Below the pieces are notes generated by a model. That model had not been told where the DNA came from, did no database searches, and saw only the letters and a list, made by a program, of their open reading frames with translations. Below are positions 34,176 through 42,280 of a stretch of DNA of 64,000 nucleotides, in pieces. The position numbers and the translations under genes were made by a program. This DNA is from Flavobacterium hungaricum (GTDB lineage: Bacteria; Bacteroidota; Bacteroidia; Flavobacteriales; Flavobacteriaceae): NCBI RefSeq assembly GCF_015182285.1, contig NZ_PRDM01000002.1, positions 372,001 through 436,000 of the forward strand. Direction: 5' to 3'. Within the stretch, counting starts at the first letter, position 1. Every line of letters begins with the position of its first letter.

Positions 34176-34967
34176 TTAATACTTCTCCTCCAAAAAAGCA
34201 ATCCATCCTTTTTCAAATTCTTCTGGAGTTATTTTCAATGTTTTTTCAATATCGCCAAACGACGAAATCAATTGAGGAACACTGTCTTTTCCCCATTTTG
34301 AAGTGATGTATTCAATAATGGTATAACCAATATTATAAATCTGATTGCTTTTATTTAAATTTTCTAAAGTCAGGTTTTTGCTTTTGGCATATTTTACGCT
34401 TAAAGTATTTACTTCTTTTGCTTCAAAAATACTGATCGATTCCCAAAGCCAGCGCGGATATTCGGCTTTGAATTTTTTATCAAATTCTTTTTCAAAAGTT
34501 TTTGGGTCCTGCGTGATAATGGTTTCTTTAGCTTTATTGATTAAAATATTTAACTGAACGCAATGCGTAAATTCATGAAGCGCCGTTTTGAGCGGGTCGT
34601 CGGGAAAAATAGCACTAAACCAATTACTGTAGACAAAATGAAATTCGTTTGGGCCACGGCTTGTACCTTTTGTGTTTTCTTTTAAACCAGTAGCAGCATT
34701 AAATTTGTATTGCGAACCGTAAACAAAAACTTTTATGACATCGTGTTGTACATCTTTTAGATTTTCTCTGATCGGAGCATAATTGTCTTCTAGATGTCTG
34801 CTGACTTTTTCGGCTTCACTTTTGTAAATCCCGCTATAGGAAAGAATAAAATGTTCTGATTTTAAAGTTTGAGTTTCCTGTTTAACGGTAAAACTTCGAA
34901 CCGTTCTTGCAAAGTAAAAAACAATAATAAGTCCTAAGAGGATGACTAATAATCTGTATTTTTTCAT
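34176..34967 (-). CDS. Membrane-anchored HExxH (peptidase MA-like) protein
   Basis: A 263-residue protein with one N-terminal membrane helix (about 5-22) and an outer domain. It carries TALHEFTHCVQ, an HExxH zinc motif, followed about 55 residues later by PRWLWESISIFEAKE, whose Glu could be the third ligand. This resembles the gluzincin peptidase MA-like group. The flanking pattern (HFILSYSG at the start; YNIGYTIIEYITSKWG at the end) also fits that fold. A proteolytic role in the envelope is possible but unproven. Confidence 0.72.
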   Translation of the reverse strand: MKKYRLLVILLGLIIVFYFARTVRSFTVKQETQTLKSEHFILSYSGIYKSEAEKVSRHLEDNYAPIRENLKDVQHDVIKVFVYGSQYKFNAATGLKENTKGTSRGPNEFHFVYSNWFSAIFPDDPLKTALHEFTHCVQLNILINKAKETIITQDPKTFEKEFDKKFKAEYPRWLWESISIFEAKEVNTLSVKYAKSKNLTLENLNKSNQIYNIGYTIIEYITSKWGKDSVPQLISSFGDIEKTLKITPEEFEKGWIAFLEEKY

Positions 34968-35161
34968 GTGTTCTAAATGATTTTAGAGTTTTAAAAATGA
35001 ATAAAATAAGGAGAATTAGTGTTTTTGGTATTTTAAAAATAAGAATATTTAGGGATTAAAACATAAAATAATTAAAGAAATTTCTGAACAACCACAAGGT
35101 TTGTTACGAACGGAGCTGCTCGCGGAGATTCTTCGACTTCGCTCAGAATGACAAAACTAGA

Positions 35162-35226
35162 TGAATTGCCTCCAGCTTTAGCTGGAGGTTGTTTTATGTT
35201 TGAAAGTGAAAGGCTTTAGCCGAAAT
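35162..35226. repeat. Two-part palindromic intergenic repeat (REP-like), copy 2
   Basis: GAATTGCCTCCAGCTTTAGC with its palindrome TCCAGCTTTAGCTGGA, a spacer and GGCTTTAGCC. It is the same element as at 57-176, in the opposite orientation. Just upstream (35107-35150) lie remnants of the GGAGCTGCTCGCGGAGATTC and TCGCTCAGAATGAC type found elsewhere in intergenic DNA. Confidence 0.6.
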
Positions 35227-35445
35227 TCATTTTTTAATTACTGTTTTCCAAATTTGATTTTTTTCATCAAAGATGTAAACTTCATTTGAATCTAAACTTA
35301 TAAAATTCTTAAGTTTAATTTTTTCTGGGAAAATGATTTCTCCAAGAAGGCTTAGTTGTCCATCTTTTTGTTGAAGTATTTGGATTTTTTTTCTTTGATC
35401 TGTAGAAGGGTTATTATTGACAATAAATAAATTTGTCTTTTTACT
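35227..35445 (-). pseudogene. C-terminal remnant of a lost gene
   Basis: A 72-codon frame (from SKKTNLFIVNNNPSTDQRKK to NQIWKTVIKK, then TGA) has an in-frame stop directly upstream and no usable start codon. The sequence has protein-like features (SLDSNEVYIFDEKNQIWKTV, as in a beta-propeller end). It overlaps the last bases of the next gene. It reads like the tail of a gene whose front was deleted when the neighbour came to lie beside it. Confidence 0.55.
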
Positions 35446-35866
35446 TTAATTCCTCAAAAAAAGCTTTCTTATTATGTTCAGTCAAATACAAGCATTCATT
35501 ACCTTTTTCATCCATCTTTTTCTTGATGTCAAAATTATAAGAGCCATTAGATTCTTGACGTATTTCGGTGCCGCACCAGCTCCAATGTAACATATTTAAT
35601 TTTTTGTTATTTGAATTACCGCTGATTTCTTCGTAAGGGGTTGCACCATCAAATTCAAATTCTTTAAAATCAATATTTTTTGTTGATTCTCCATTTTTTA
35701 AATTTCCAATGAAAGTTCCTGCAATTACCAAAGAGTCAAGATTTTCTCCTGTTTTATTATAGAATTGGGCATGAAACCTTTTGAGGTTGAAAACAACAGC
35801 CATCAAAACAATAGTTACGGAAATCGAAATGAAAAATTGCGTTTTTTTACGTTTTGAAATCGTCAT
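35441..35866 (-). CDS. Hypothetical membrane-anchored protein
   Basis: A 141-residue protein with one N-terminal membrane helix (about 10-28) and a soluble outer part. No family is recognised. It carries LDSLVIAGTFIGNLKNGEST and a late LHWSWCGTEIRQESNG segment. It is the last gene of a leftward strip of small membrane proteins behind an XRE regulator. Confidence 0.6.
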   Translation of the reverse strand: MTISKRKKTQFFISISVTIVLMAVVFNLKRFHAQFYNKTGENLDSLVIAGTFIGNLKNGESTKNIDFKEFEFDGATPYEEISGNSNNKKLNMLHWSWCGTEIRQESNGSYNFDIKKKMDEKGNECLYLTEHNKKAFFEELK

Positions 35867-35895
35867 TTTTTGTGATTTTGAGTTTTATATTATAT

Positions 35896-36201
35896 TTAAA
35901 ATAATGTCATCATTAAACCCAAAACTAAAAGAAAAATAGAAGAACTCAGTAGAAGCCACAAAGTTTTTTGCTGCCATTTTGCTTTTAAATCCCGAAGCAT
36001 TAAAATAGAATTAGCAAAAGAAAAAATAACAAGAAAGATGCATAAAAGTAAAGTACCAAAACTTCCGTATTCATAGATCCAGCGAAAATCGTTTGACATT
36101 CGAAATCTTTCTATAAAACGTTTTGTGAAACAACTTAGAAAAAATAATATCGGAATTACAATCGCAATTTTCTGAGTCAGATCTAATTTTTTGTTGTTCA
36201 T
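35896..36201 (-). CDS. Hypothetical small membrane protein (three helices)
   Basis: A 101-residue protein with three predicted membrane helices (about 12-26, 46-68 and 80-99). No family is recognised. It lies 35 bases downstream of the 249-residue membrane protein gene and 29 bases upstream of the 141-residue protein gene, so it is probably in one transcript with them. Confidence 0.6.
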   Translation of the reverse strand: MNNKKLDLTQKIAIVIPILFFLSCFTKRFIERFRMSNDFRWIYEYGSFGTLLLCIFLVIFSFANSILMLRDLKAKWQQKTLWLLLSSSIFLLVLGLMMTLF

Positions 36202-36236
36202 ATTCTAATCTTATTAAATGGATATAAACAGTTTTT

Positions 36237-36986
36237 TTATCTCATCCAACCCTCAATTTTATAATTTTTAGAAAATAATTTTCTTTCTTTAGCGCCATTA
36301 TCTGGTTTAAGCCAAACTTCAAATCTTGCGGCATACGGATCTCCCCAATCGCCTTCATAAATTGTAAAGTGGTCGTGTGTACTGAATTTCTTTATGCTGT
36401 CGGTCGGATTGTAAATTTGAATAAAAGTTCTACTGGGTAAATCTTCAGCAGAAAGTGCTTGTTTTTGGGTAATTTCAAAAGCTTTCAGATAAATGGTGCC
36501 GCTTTCGATTTTTCCGACCCAAAAATCATATTCGTAAAGTCCAGGCTGAAAAGAATTATAAAGTTGAAAATCTATTTTTTCTACAACTCTGTTTGTTATG
36601 CTGTCAGGCCTTTTGCTGGTGTCAAACGATTCCAAATCAATAGGATTATCAATTGGAATATTTTTCGGAATTGTTAGGTTTTTTGCCCAAGTATCGGGTG
36701 TTTCGTCTGCTATAAAAAATGCTGCCATTGAAACAAGAATCAATATGAATATTGTTGCGCCAAATAACAATAAACTAATAAGACTTTTCAGCCATCTTTT
36801 TTCGGAAAGCTGATATAGAGCAGAGGCTAATAAACCTAATAAGGCTAGACCAAATAATCCGAAAATAATAGTTTGAATAAGCGAATTGTTTATAGAGCTG
36901 GAAAATAACAAAAGAAGTGTTGAAACAAACCAAAACCATATTGGTTTAAACCAATTTTCAAAAAAGCTTGAAAAGAATTTTGTCAT
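36237..36986 (-). CDS. Hypothetical membrane protein
   Basis: A 249-residue protein. The first half has three to four hydrophobic segments (about 14-100, with LLLFSSSINNSLIQTIIFGLFGLALLG). The second half is soluble and probably beta-rich (LYNSFQPGLYEYDFWVGKIE; STHDHFTIYEGDWGDPYAARFEVW). I recognise no family. It belongs to the leftward accessory strip. Confidence 0.62.
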   Translation of the reverse strand: MTKFFSSFFENWFKPIWFWFVSTLLLLFSSSINNSLIQTIIFGLFGLALLGLLASALYQLSEKRWLKSLISLLLFGATIFILILVSMAAFFIADETPDTWAKNLTIPKNIPIDNPIDLESFDTSKRPDSITNRVVEKIDFQLYNSFQPGLYEYDFWVGKIESGTIYLKAFEITQKQALSAEDLPSRTFIQIYNPTDSIKKFSTHDHFTIYEGDWGDPYAARFEVWLKPDNGAKERKLFSKNYKIEGWMR

Positions 36987-37013
36987 ATGATTTCAGGTAG
37001 TTTTTAGCCTAAA

Positions 37014-37484
37014 TTACTTCTTCTTAATTTTCAAAAATATTTCATTTCTAAACCAGTTTTCATCTTCTACAGTTTCAAAAATTCGTTTAGGGAAATATAC
37101 ACTTTGTGTTTTTGATAGGTACAAAAGATAGACATCTTTTAATTCTAGGGTTTTGATAAAATTATCAATTCCGGCTCTGCCATCTGCAGAACCTAAATAA
37201 GTAATGATTTTATCTGAAGAGATTTGATATTGTCTTTCCTCAAAAAAACTCTTGTTTTCATTAGAGTTTGTAAATCTCCAATATTGCAATAGTATAATTA
37301 AAGGATAAAGAATGCTAAAACCAATCAAAAAAATATCAAAAGAATCTTTTTCGTCTTTTAAAAGAATAAAGATAGTAACCAGCCACATAAAAGCAAACCA
37401 CCACCAGCGTTGTTTTATTAAAACTCTAACGATAATTGAAAAATATTCTTTTTTGGTGAGGTTAAATTTTTTGGTGGCGATCAT
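37014..37484 (-). CDS. YcxB-like membrane protein
   Basis: A 156-residue protein with two membrane helices (about 28-44 and 50-68) and a soluble C-terminal domain. The pattern FFEERQYQISSDKIITYLGS...DVYLLYLSKTQSVYFPKRIF fits the YcxB-like C-terminal domain. Family members are uncharacterised. It begins 16 bases after the XRE regulator gene and is probably cotranscribed with it. Confidence 0.65.
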   Translation of the reverse strand: MIATKKFNLTKKEYFSIIVRVLIKQRWWWFAFMWLVTIFILLKDEKDSFDIFLIGFSILYPLIILLQYWRFTNSNENKSFFEERQYQISSDKIITYLGSADGRAGIDNFIKTLELKDVYLLYLSKTQSVYFPKRIFETVEDENWFRNEIFLKIKKK

Positions 37485-37500
37485 TGGGGATTAATATGTT

Positions 37501-37731
37501 TTATTTGGAATGAAAATCGAGTAACTCTTTAGGTTCAATGCCCAAAGCATTAGCAATTTTAAAAAGGGTTTTTATTCCAGTATTTACTTTCGCAACTTCT
37601 AATCTTGCTATTTGAGATTTGTCAATATTGCAATCGTCAGCTAAACCTTGTTGGGATAAGCCTCTCTTTTCACGTAATTGCCTCACGTGAATACCAAGAT
37701 TTACAAGAAAAGTTTCTTCTGAAATATTCAT
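37501..37731 (-). CDS. XRE-family transcription regulator
   Basis: A 76-residue protein that is nearly all helix-turn-helix: IHVRQLREKRGLSQQGLADDCNIDKSQIARLEVAKVNTGIKTLFKIANALGIEPKELL. It is the first gene of the leftward strip and divergent from the 77-aa orphan at 37819, with 87 bases between the two starts. It may control one or both sides. Confidence 0.9.
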   Translation of the reverse strand: MNISEETFLVNLGIHVRQLREKRGLSQQGLADDCNIDKSQIARLEVAKVNTGIKTLFKIANALGIEPKELLDFHSK

Positions 37732-37789
37732 ATTTCAAAAGTGGAAAAGATTTATTTCGTTCATGTAGGCTAATTCGCCCACAAATTAT

Positions 37790-37798
37790 TATATTTGC
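37790..37798 (+). promoter_or_regulatory. -7 promoter element of the second 77-aa gene
   Basis: TATATTTGC matches the TAnnTTTG box, 20 bases ahead of the ATG at 37819. It contains the TTG from which the frame could otherwise be opened. Confidence 0.6.
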
Positions 37799-37818
37799 CT
37801 CAAATAAAAAATAAGATA

Positions 37819-38052
37819 ATGACTACAGAAATGCTTTCAAACGAAGTTGAAAATAGACTAAAAGCCTTTTTTACTGATGTTATCGATCCAAAAGACATGG
37901 CGAAAACAATACGAGAGGTAAATTATATTCTTTCGTTATGTTCCATGCGCGGATGCGAAACAGTAGAAACTGAATTCAACAATCTCGAAGATAATTTTTA
38001 TTGGCTCAATAGATTGGCAGAAGTTCTGGATCCTTATTTGGATGTTGTTTAA
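37819..38052 (+). CDS. 77-aa conserved orphan protein, copy B
   Basis: The paralogue of the protein at 8031: same length, shared DxKxMAKxIRxVNY and NFYWLNxLAEXLDPYL blocks, about half the residues identical. I start at ATG 37819, since the earlier TTG lies in the promoter box. Unlike copy A it has no Trp-rich ORF ahead of it. It is divergent from an XRE regulator. Function unknown; small, acidic, helical and cytosolic by sequence. Confidence 0.75.
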   Translation: MTTEMLSNEVENRLKAFFTDVIDPKDMAKTIREVNYILSLCSMRGCETVETEFNNLEDNFYWLNRLAEVLDPYLDVV

Positions 38053-38227
38053 GTAAAGAAATGGTGTTTTTAGGCACCGATCATTTCGACGAAAGGAGAA
38101 ACCAAAACAGCAAAACTGACAAAAAATTCCAGATTGATTTGCGCAATTTTTTCATAGTTTGACAACCTGTTGGTGATGCTGGGGATCTTCTTTCGTCAAG
38201 GTGAATTATAATGCAGATTGCCAGATC

Positions 38228-38335
38228 GTTTGTCATTTCGACGTAAGGAGAAATCTCCACGAGAAGCTCCACAAAGATTGGATATTCGCAACGGAGCTAC
38301 TTGCGAAGATTTCTCCTTACGTCGAAATGACAAGA
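38228..38335. repeat. Inverted repeat of the GTCATTTCGACGTAAGGAG type
   Basis: GTCATTTCGACGTAAGGAGA on the left faces TCTCCTTACGTCGAAATGAC on the right, with a partly paired interior. A related fragment (ATCATTTCGACGAAAGGAGA) lies at 38080-38099. No gene is seen from 38053 to the tRNA. Confidence 0.7.
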
Positions 38336-38363
38336 TTGTGCGAAATTGGTATTTTCCAAAAAC

Positions 38364-38395
38364 AAAAAAGCTTCTGATTTCTCAGAAGCTTTTTT
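38364..38395 (-). terminator. Terminator of tRNA-Leu
   Basis: AAAAAAGCTTCTGATTTCTC and its mirror GAGAAGCTTTTTT-type stem with A and T runs on either side, right behind the 3' end of the tRNA. Confidence 0.75.
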
Positions 38396-38398
38396 CAG

Positions 38399-38480
38399 TG
38401 CGGATAATAGGACTCGAACCTACACGCCTTGCGGCACCAGATCCTAAGTCTGGCATGTCTACCAATTTCACCATATCCGC
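38399..38480 (-). tRNA. tRNA-Leu (TAG)
   Basis: On the minus strand: acceptor stem GCGGATA/TATCCGC, D-arm TGGTGAAATTGGTAGACA, anticodon stem-loop CCAGACTTAGGATCTGG with anticodon TAG, a long variable arm as in class II tRNAs (TGCCGCAAGGCGT), and T-loop GGTTCGAGTCC. Discriminator A; CCA is not encoded. Confidence 0.95.
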
Positions 38481-38492
38481 GGAATTGTGGGT

Positions 38493-38522
38493 GCAAAGAT
38501 AGGCATACTTTTGAATTATCAA
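38493..38522 (-). promoter_or_regulatory. Promoter of tRNA-Leu
   Basis: Minus strand: TTG at 38522-38520, 18 bases, TATCTTTGC at 38501-38493. Confidence 0.7.
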
Positions 38523-38589
38523 AGCATTTTTTGAAAATTTTTTTTAATTCTCTTTTTCGTACTTTTGGTTTTCTATAAAAATAATTTAA

Positions 38590-39978
38590 ATGGAAAACAT
38601 TAAGTCGTACGTTCAACAACATAAAGATCGCTTTATCAATGAGTTGATCGAATTATTAAAAATTCCGTCGGTAAGTGCCGACACCGCATACTCGCAAGAT
38701 GTTATCGATACCGCAGAAGCTGTTAAGGAAAGTTTAACAAAAGCAGGCTGCGATTTAGTCGAAATTTGCGATACTCCAGGTTACCCAATTATTTATGGAG
38801 AGAAAATAATCGACCCAAATCTTCCAACGGTTTTAGTTTACGGACACTATGATGTACAGCCGCCAGATCCGTTAGAATTATGGACTTCGCCACCATTCGA
38901 ACCCGTTATCAAAACAACAGATATTCACCCAGAAGGCGCAATTTTTGCCCGCGGTGCTTGCGATGACAAGGGGCAGATGTACATGCACGTAAAAGCATTA
39001 GAATATATGGTGCAGACCAATAATCTGCCTTGCAACGTAAAATTCATGATCGAAGGCGAGGAAGAAGTAGGTTCTGCAAGTTTGGCTTGGTTTGTACAAC
39101 GCAATCAGGAAAAACTTAAAAATGACGTGATCCTGATTTCAGACACCGGAATGATTTCGAACCAACAGCCGTCTATTACGACAGGTTTAAGAGGTTTGAG
39201 TTATGTTGAAGTAGAAGTTACAGGTCCGAACCGCGATTTGCATTCAGGATTGTACGGCGGGGCGGTAGCGAACCCAATTAATATTTTGGCAAAAATGATT
39301 GCTTCGCTTCACGACGAAGATAATCATATTACGATTCCAGGATTCTATGATAAAGTTCAGGAATTATCTGCAGAAGAAAGAGCCGAAATGGCAAAAGCGC
39401 CTTTCAGCTTAGAAAAATATAAAAATGCTTTAAACATTGCTGATGTTTACGGCGAAAAAGGATATGTAACCAACGAAAGAAACTCGATCCGTCCAACATT
39501 AGACGTAAACGGAATCTGGGGCGGTTACACGGGAGAAGGTGCTAAAACGGTTATTGCGAGCAAAGCTTTTGCTAAAATCTCAATGCGTTTGGTTCCAAAT
39601 CAGGAATGGGAAGAAATTACAGAATTGTTCACAAAACACTTTACAAGCATTGCTCCTGCTGGAGTTACGGTAAAAGTAACGCCGCACCACGGAGGTCAAG
39701 GTTATGTTACGCCAATTGACAGTATCGGATATCAGGCGGCAAATAAAGCGTATACAGAAACATTTGGAGTTCCTGCAATTCCGGTTCGTTCTGGCGGAAG
39801 CATTCCGATTGTAGCTTTGTTTGAGAAAGAATTAAAAAGTAAAACCATCTTAATGGGCTTTGGTTTGGATTCTGATGCAATTCACTCGCCAAACGAGCAT
39901 TTCGGAATTTTCAATTACTTAAAAGGTATTGAGACGATTCCGTTGTTTTACAAGTATTTTGTGGAATTGAGCAAGTAA
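38590..39978 (+). CDS. M20-family dipeptidase
   Basis: A 462-residue cytosolic metallopeptidase of the M20 family, close to the carnosinase/nonspecific dipeptidase group. Zinc-binding motifs are clear: VLVYGHYDVQPPD, RGACDDKGQMYMHVKA and MIEGEEEVGSASLAWF, with a later His in DAIHSPNEHFG. The lid domain contains DLHSGLYGGAVANP. It should hydrolyse dipeptides for nutrition or turnover. A single gene; length is as expected. Confidence 0.93.
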   Translation: MENIKSYVQQHKDRFINELIELLKIPSVSADTAYSQDVIDTAEAVKESLTKAGCDLVEICDTPGYPIIYGEKIIDPNLPTVLVYGHYDVQPPDPLELWTSPPFEPVIKTTDIHPEGAIFARGACDDKGQMYMHVKALEYMVQTNNLPCNVKFMIEGEEEVGSASLAWFVQRNQEKLKNDVILISDTGMISNQQPSITTGLRGLSYVEVEVTGPNRDLHSGLYGGAVANPINILAKMIASLHDEDNHITIPGFYDKVQELSAEERAEMAKAPFSLEKYKNALNIADVYGEKGYVTNERNSIRPTLDVNGIWGGYTGEGAKTVIASKAFAKISMRLVPNQEWEEITELFTKHFTSIAPAGVTVKVTPHHGGQGYVTPIDSIGYQAANKAYTETFGVPAIPVRSGGSIPIVALFEKELKSKTILMGFGLDSDAIHSPNEHFGIFNYLKGIETIPLFYKYFVELSK

Positions 39979-39980
39979 TA

Positions 39981-40326
39981 TTTGCCGCGAAGACGCTAAG
40001 GCACAAAGTTTTTATATAGAATCCGTTCAGCAATGAGCGGATTTTTTTGTGGGCGTTCCCTTCGGTCGGGCTTTCGGCTATATCTTTTATTCCGCTCCGC
40101 TGCATAAAAGGATACCGCCTCAATCCCTAACGCAATCGGTAAATCAAGAAAAATTTGCCGCGAAGACGCTAAGGCACAAAGTTTTTATATAGAATCCGTT
40201 CAGCAATGAGCGGATTTTTTTATGGGCGTTCCCTTCGGTCGGGCTTTCGGCTATATCTTTTATTCCGCTCCGCTGCATAAAAGGATAACGCCTCAATCCC
40301 TAACGCAATCGGTAAATCAAGAAAAT
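39981..40326. repeat. 173-bp perfect-spaced tandem duplication
   Basis: The block starting TTTGCCGCGAAGACGCTAAG is present twice, at 39981 and 40154, with only a few base changes. Each copy contains a terminator-like hairpin (AATCCGTTCAGCAATGAGCGGATTTTTTT, a stem of about nine pairs) and a TTCCCTTCGGTCGGGCTTTC segment. The first copy's hairpin may end the dipeptidase transcript. The remaining bases to 40377 show no gene. Confidence 0.9.
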
Positions 40327-40377
40327 TTCAATTGTAAGAACTTTTAATTCTGAGGATATCAGAATCTAAAAAAAATA

Positions 40378-40432
40378 TTTGCAAGTTTGAAAATTAATTC
40401 TACATTTGTAGAACAACATCTATAATTGTAGA
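40378..40432 (+). promoter_or_regulatory. Promoter with two TCTACA-type operators
   Basis: TTTG at 40378-40381, then 19 bases, then TACATTTG at 40401-40408. A perfect palindrome, TCTACATTTGTAGA (40399-40412), covers the -7 box, and a near copy, TCTATAATTGTAGA (40419-40432), lies 20 bases further, on the same helix face. The core TACAnnTGTA is the form recognised by BlaI/MecI repressors. A BlaI-type gene is the third gene of this operon, so autoregulation is likely. Confidence 0.75.
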
Positions 40433-40445
40433 AACAAACAAGGAT

Positions 40446-40868
40446 ATGAAAAACTTTTTTTTACTATTGTTTTGCGGCTTAATGCTTTTGAGTTGTAAAA
40501 GCAAACCGATTAATCAGAAGGTTGACAGGAAAAAAGAAGGTGTTTGGATTGAGAGCTATTCTCAAGACAGTATCACTTATAAGTCTGTTGAATATTACAA
40601 ACACGATCAGCCGGTTAAAAAATGGAAATCCTACATTAATGGAAAAATTTATAAAACCGAGAAATACAAAAACGGAATCTGTATTGCAAAAACCTATTAT
40701 GAAAATGGAAGATTAGAATCTAAAGGAAAAACAAAATTAGAATCAAATTCGGTTGAAACGCATTGGTTTTATTTTGGAGAATGGAAATTCTATTCTGATA
40801 AAGGAAAATTAGTTTCGATTAGAAAATATAATAAAGGCGAATTGATTTCGGAACACAAAATGAACTAA
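40446..40868 (+). CDS. MORN-like repeat lipoprotein
   Basis: A 140-residue lipoprotein (lipobox MLLSCKSK). Repeated YYxxG-type units (VEYYKHDQPVKKWKSYINGK; KTEKYKNGICIAKTYYENGR; GEWKFYSDKGKLVSIRKYNKGE) fit the MORN-variant family, often annotated from toxin-antitoxin surveys. The role is unknown. It is the first gene of the BlaI/M56 operon and hence a direct target of the operator pair. Confidence 0.72.
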   Translation: MKNFFLLLFCGLMLLSCKSKPINQKVDRKKEGVWIESYSQDSITYKSVEYYKHDQPVKKWKSYINGKIYKTEKYKNGICIAKTYYENGRLESKGKTKLESNSVETHWFYFGEWKFYSDKGKLVSIRKYNKGELISEHKMN

Positions 40869-40883
40869 CTTAAACCTTCATAA

Positions 40884-41852
40884 ATGAAAAAACTAATTTC
40901 CCTGATTTTGATTGTTTGTTCTTTTTCTGCAAAAGCACAAACTTATAAAAAACTTGTGTCAAAAGCAGATTCCTGTTATCAGGCAAAAGATTATAAAATG
41001 TCTGTTGTGTATTATGAAAAAGCATTCAAAATAGAGCATAAAAATAAAACAAGTTTATACAATGCAGGCTGTTCGGCTGCTCAGGCAAATGAAAATAAAA
41101 AAGCCTTTAAATGGCTTAATCTTGCAATTGATAATGGTTATGAAGCAATGGCGTATCTCAAAATTGATGGCAATTTAAAAGCTTTGCATGATACAAAAGA
41201 ATGGGAAAAACTTTTAGTAAAATTTCAGAAGAAATTAGATATTTTGGAGCGGGATTATGATAAACCGCTTCAAAAAGAACTTTTAGCTATATATACAGAT
41301 GATCAGAGTATTCGAATTGATTTTATGAAAATTTATGAAGCTGATAATGCCAATAAAAAGGCCATCGACAGCGTGGGGCAAATAATGATTCGCAGAGATA
41401 GTATCAACTTGATAAAGATAATTAAGATTCTGGACGAAAGAGGCTGGGTTGGTAAAGATGTTGTGGGGTCGCTTGCCAATCAGACTTTGTATTTGGTAAT
41501 TCAGCATGCTGATTTAAAATATCAGCAAAAGTACCTGCCTATGATGAGAGAGGCTGTTAAAAATGGCAATGCAAATGCACGAAATCTTGCGTACCTAGAA
41601 GATAGAATAGCCTTGAGAGAAGGAAGAAAACAAATTTATGGAAGTCAGTATTCAAAAAATAAAGCGACTAATAAATGGTACATATCGCCCTTAATAGATC
41701 CTGATAATATAGATAAAAGACGCGCTGAAGTTGGTCTTGGAACTATGGCGGAATCTGCTGCAAAAATGAATATAGAATGGGATGTTGAGGCTTATAAGAA
41801 AGAATTGCCTGAATTAGAAAGAATAATGCTTGCAGAGAATAAAAAGAATTAA
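40884..41852 (+). CDS. Secreted TPR/DUF6624-like protein
   Basis: A 322-residue protein with a signal peptide (MKKLISLILIVCSFSAKAQ), a TPR-like first third (about 25-110, SKADSCYQAKDYKMSVVYYEKAF) and a second domain (about 125-290) with DDQSIRIDFMKIYEADN, GWVGKDVVGSLANQTLYLVIQHADLKYQQKYLPMM and ALREGRKQIYGSQY. The second part matches my memory of DUF6624. It starts 15 bases after the MORN lipoprotein gene. Function unknown. Confidence 0.7.
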   Translation: MKKLISLILIVCSFSAKAQTYKKLVSKADSCYQAKDYKMSVVYYEKAFKIEHKNKTSLYNAGCSAAQANENKKAFKWLNLAIDNGYEAMAYLKIDGNLKALHDTKEWEKLLVKFQKKLDILERDYDKPLQKELLAIYTDDQSIRIDFMKIYEADNANKKAIDSVGQIMIRRDSINLIKIIKILDERGWVGKDVVGSLANQTLYLVIQHADLKYQQKYLPMMREAVKNGNANARNLAYLEDRIALREGRKQIYGSQYSKNKATNKWYISPLIDPDNIDKRRAEVGLGTMAESAAKMNIEWDVEAYKKELPELERIMLAENKKN

Positions 41853-41908
41853 GATAGAATTTAAAACCTTAGAATCTTAGTAGCTCAGAACCTTAGAACC
41901 GTAAAAAT

Positions 41909-42280
41909 ATGCAATTATCAAACTCAGAAGAACAATTAATGGAGCATCTTTGGAAGCTTGAAAAAGCTTTTATGAAAGATTTACTGGAAGCGTATCCAGA
42001 ACCAAAGCCAGCGACAACAACTGTGGCAACGCTTTTGAAACGAATGATCGATAAAAAGTTTGTGGCTTATAACGAATTTGGAAATTCGAGAGAATATTAT
42101 CCGTTAGTCAAAAAAACAGATTATTTCTCCAAACATGTAAAAGGTCTGATTAGTAATTTCTTTAATAATTCGGCTTCACAATTTGCTTCTTTTTTTACGA
42201 CAGAGACCAACTTGTCGACTTCAGAATTAGAAGAACTTAAAAAGATTATTGATTCGCAAATTCAAAAAAAGAAAAAATGA
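41909..42280 (+). CDS. BlaI/MecI/CopY-family repressor
   Basis: A 123-residue winged-helix repressor: NSEEQLMEHLWKLEKAFMKDLLEAYPEPKPATTTVATLLKRMIDKKFVAYNEFGNSREYYPLV, then a helical dimerisation end. It should bind TACAnnTGTA palindromes as a dimer and be inactivated when its M56 partner is triggered. Its ATG-to-stop end overlaps the M56 gene by four bases. The operators at 40399 and 40419 are the likely targets. Confidence 0.9.
   Translation: MQLSNSEEQLMEHLWKLEKAFMKDLLEAYPEPKPATTTVATLLKRMIDKKFVAYNEFGNSREYYPLVKKTDYFSKHVKGLISNFFNNSASQFASFFTTETNLSTSELEELKKIIDSQIQKKKK

Noticed and set aside
36598..36813. Plus-strand frame inside the accessory strip
   Set aside because: It is opposite the 249-residue membrane protein; its hydrophobic residues only mirror that gene.
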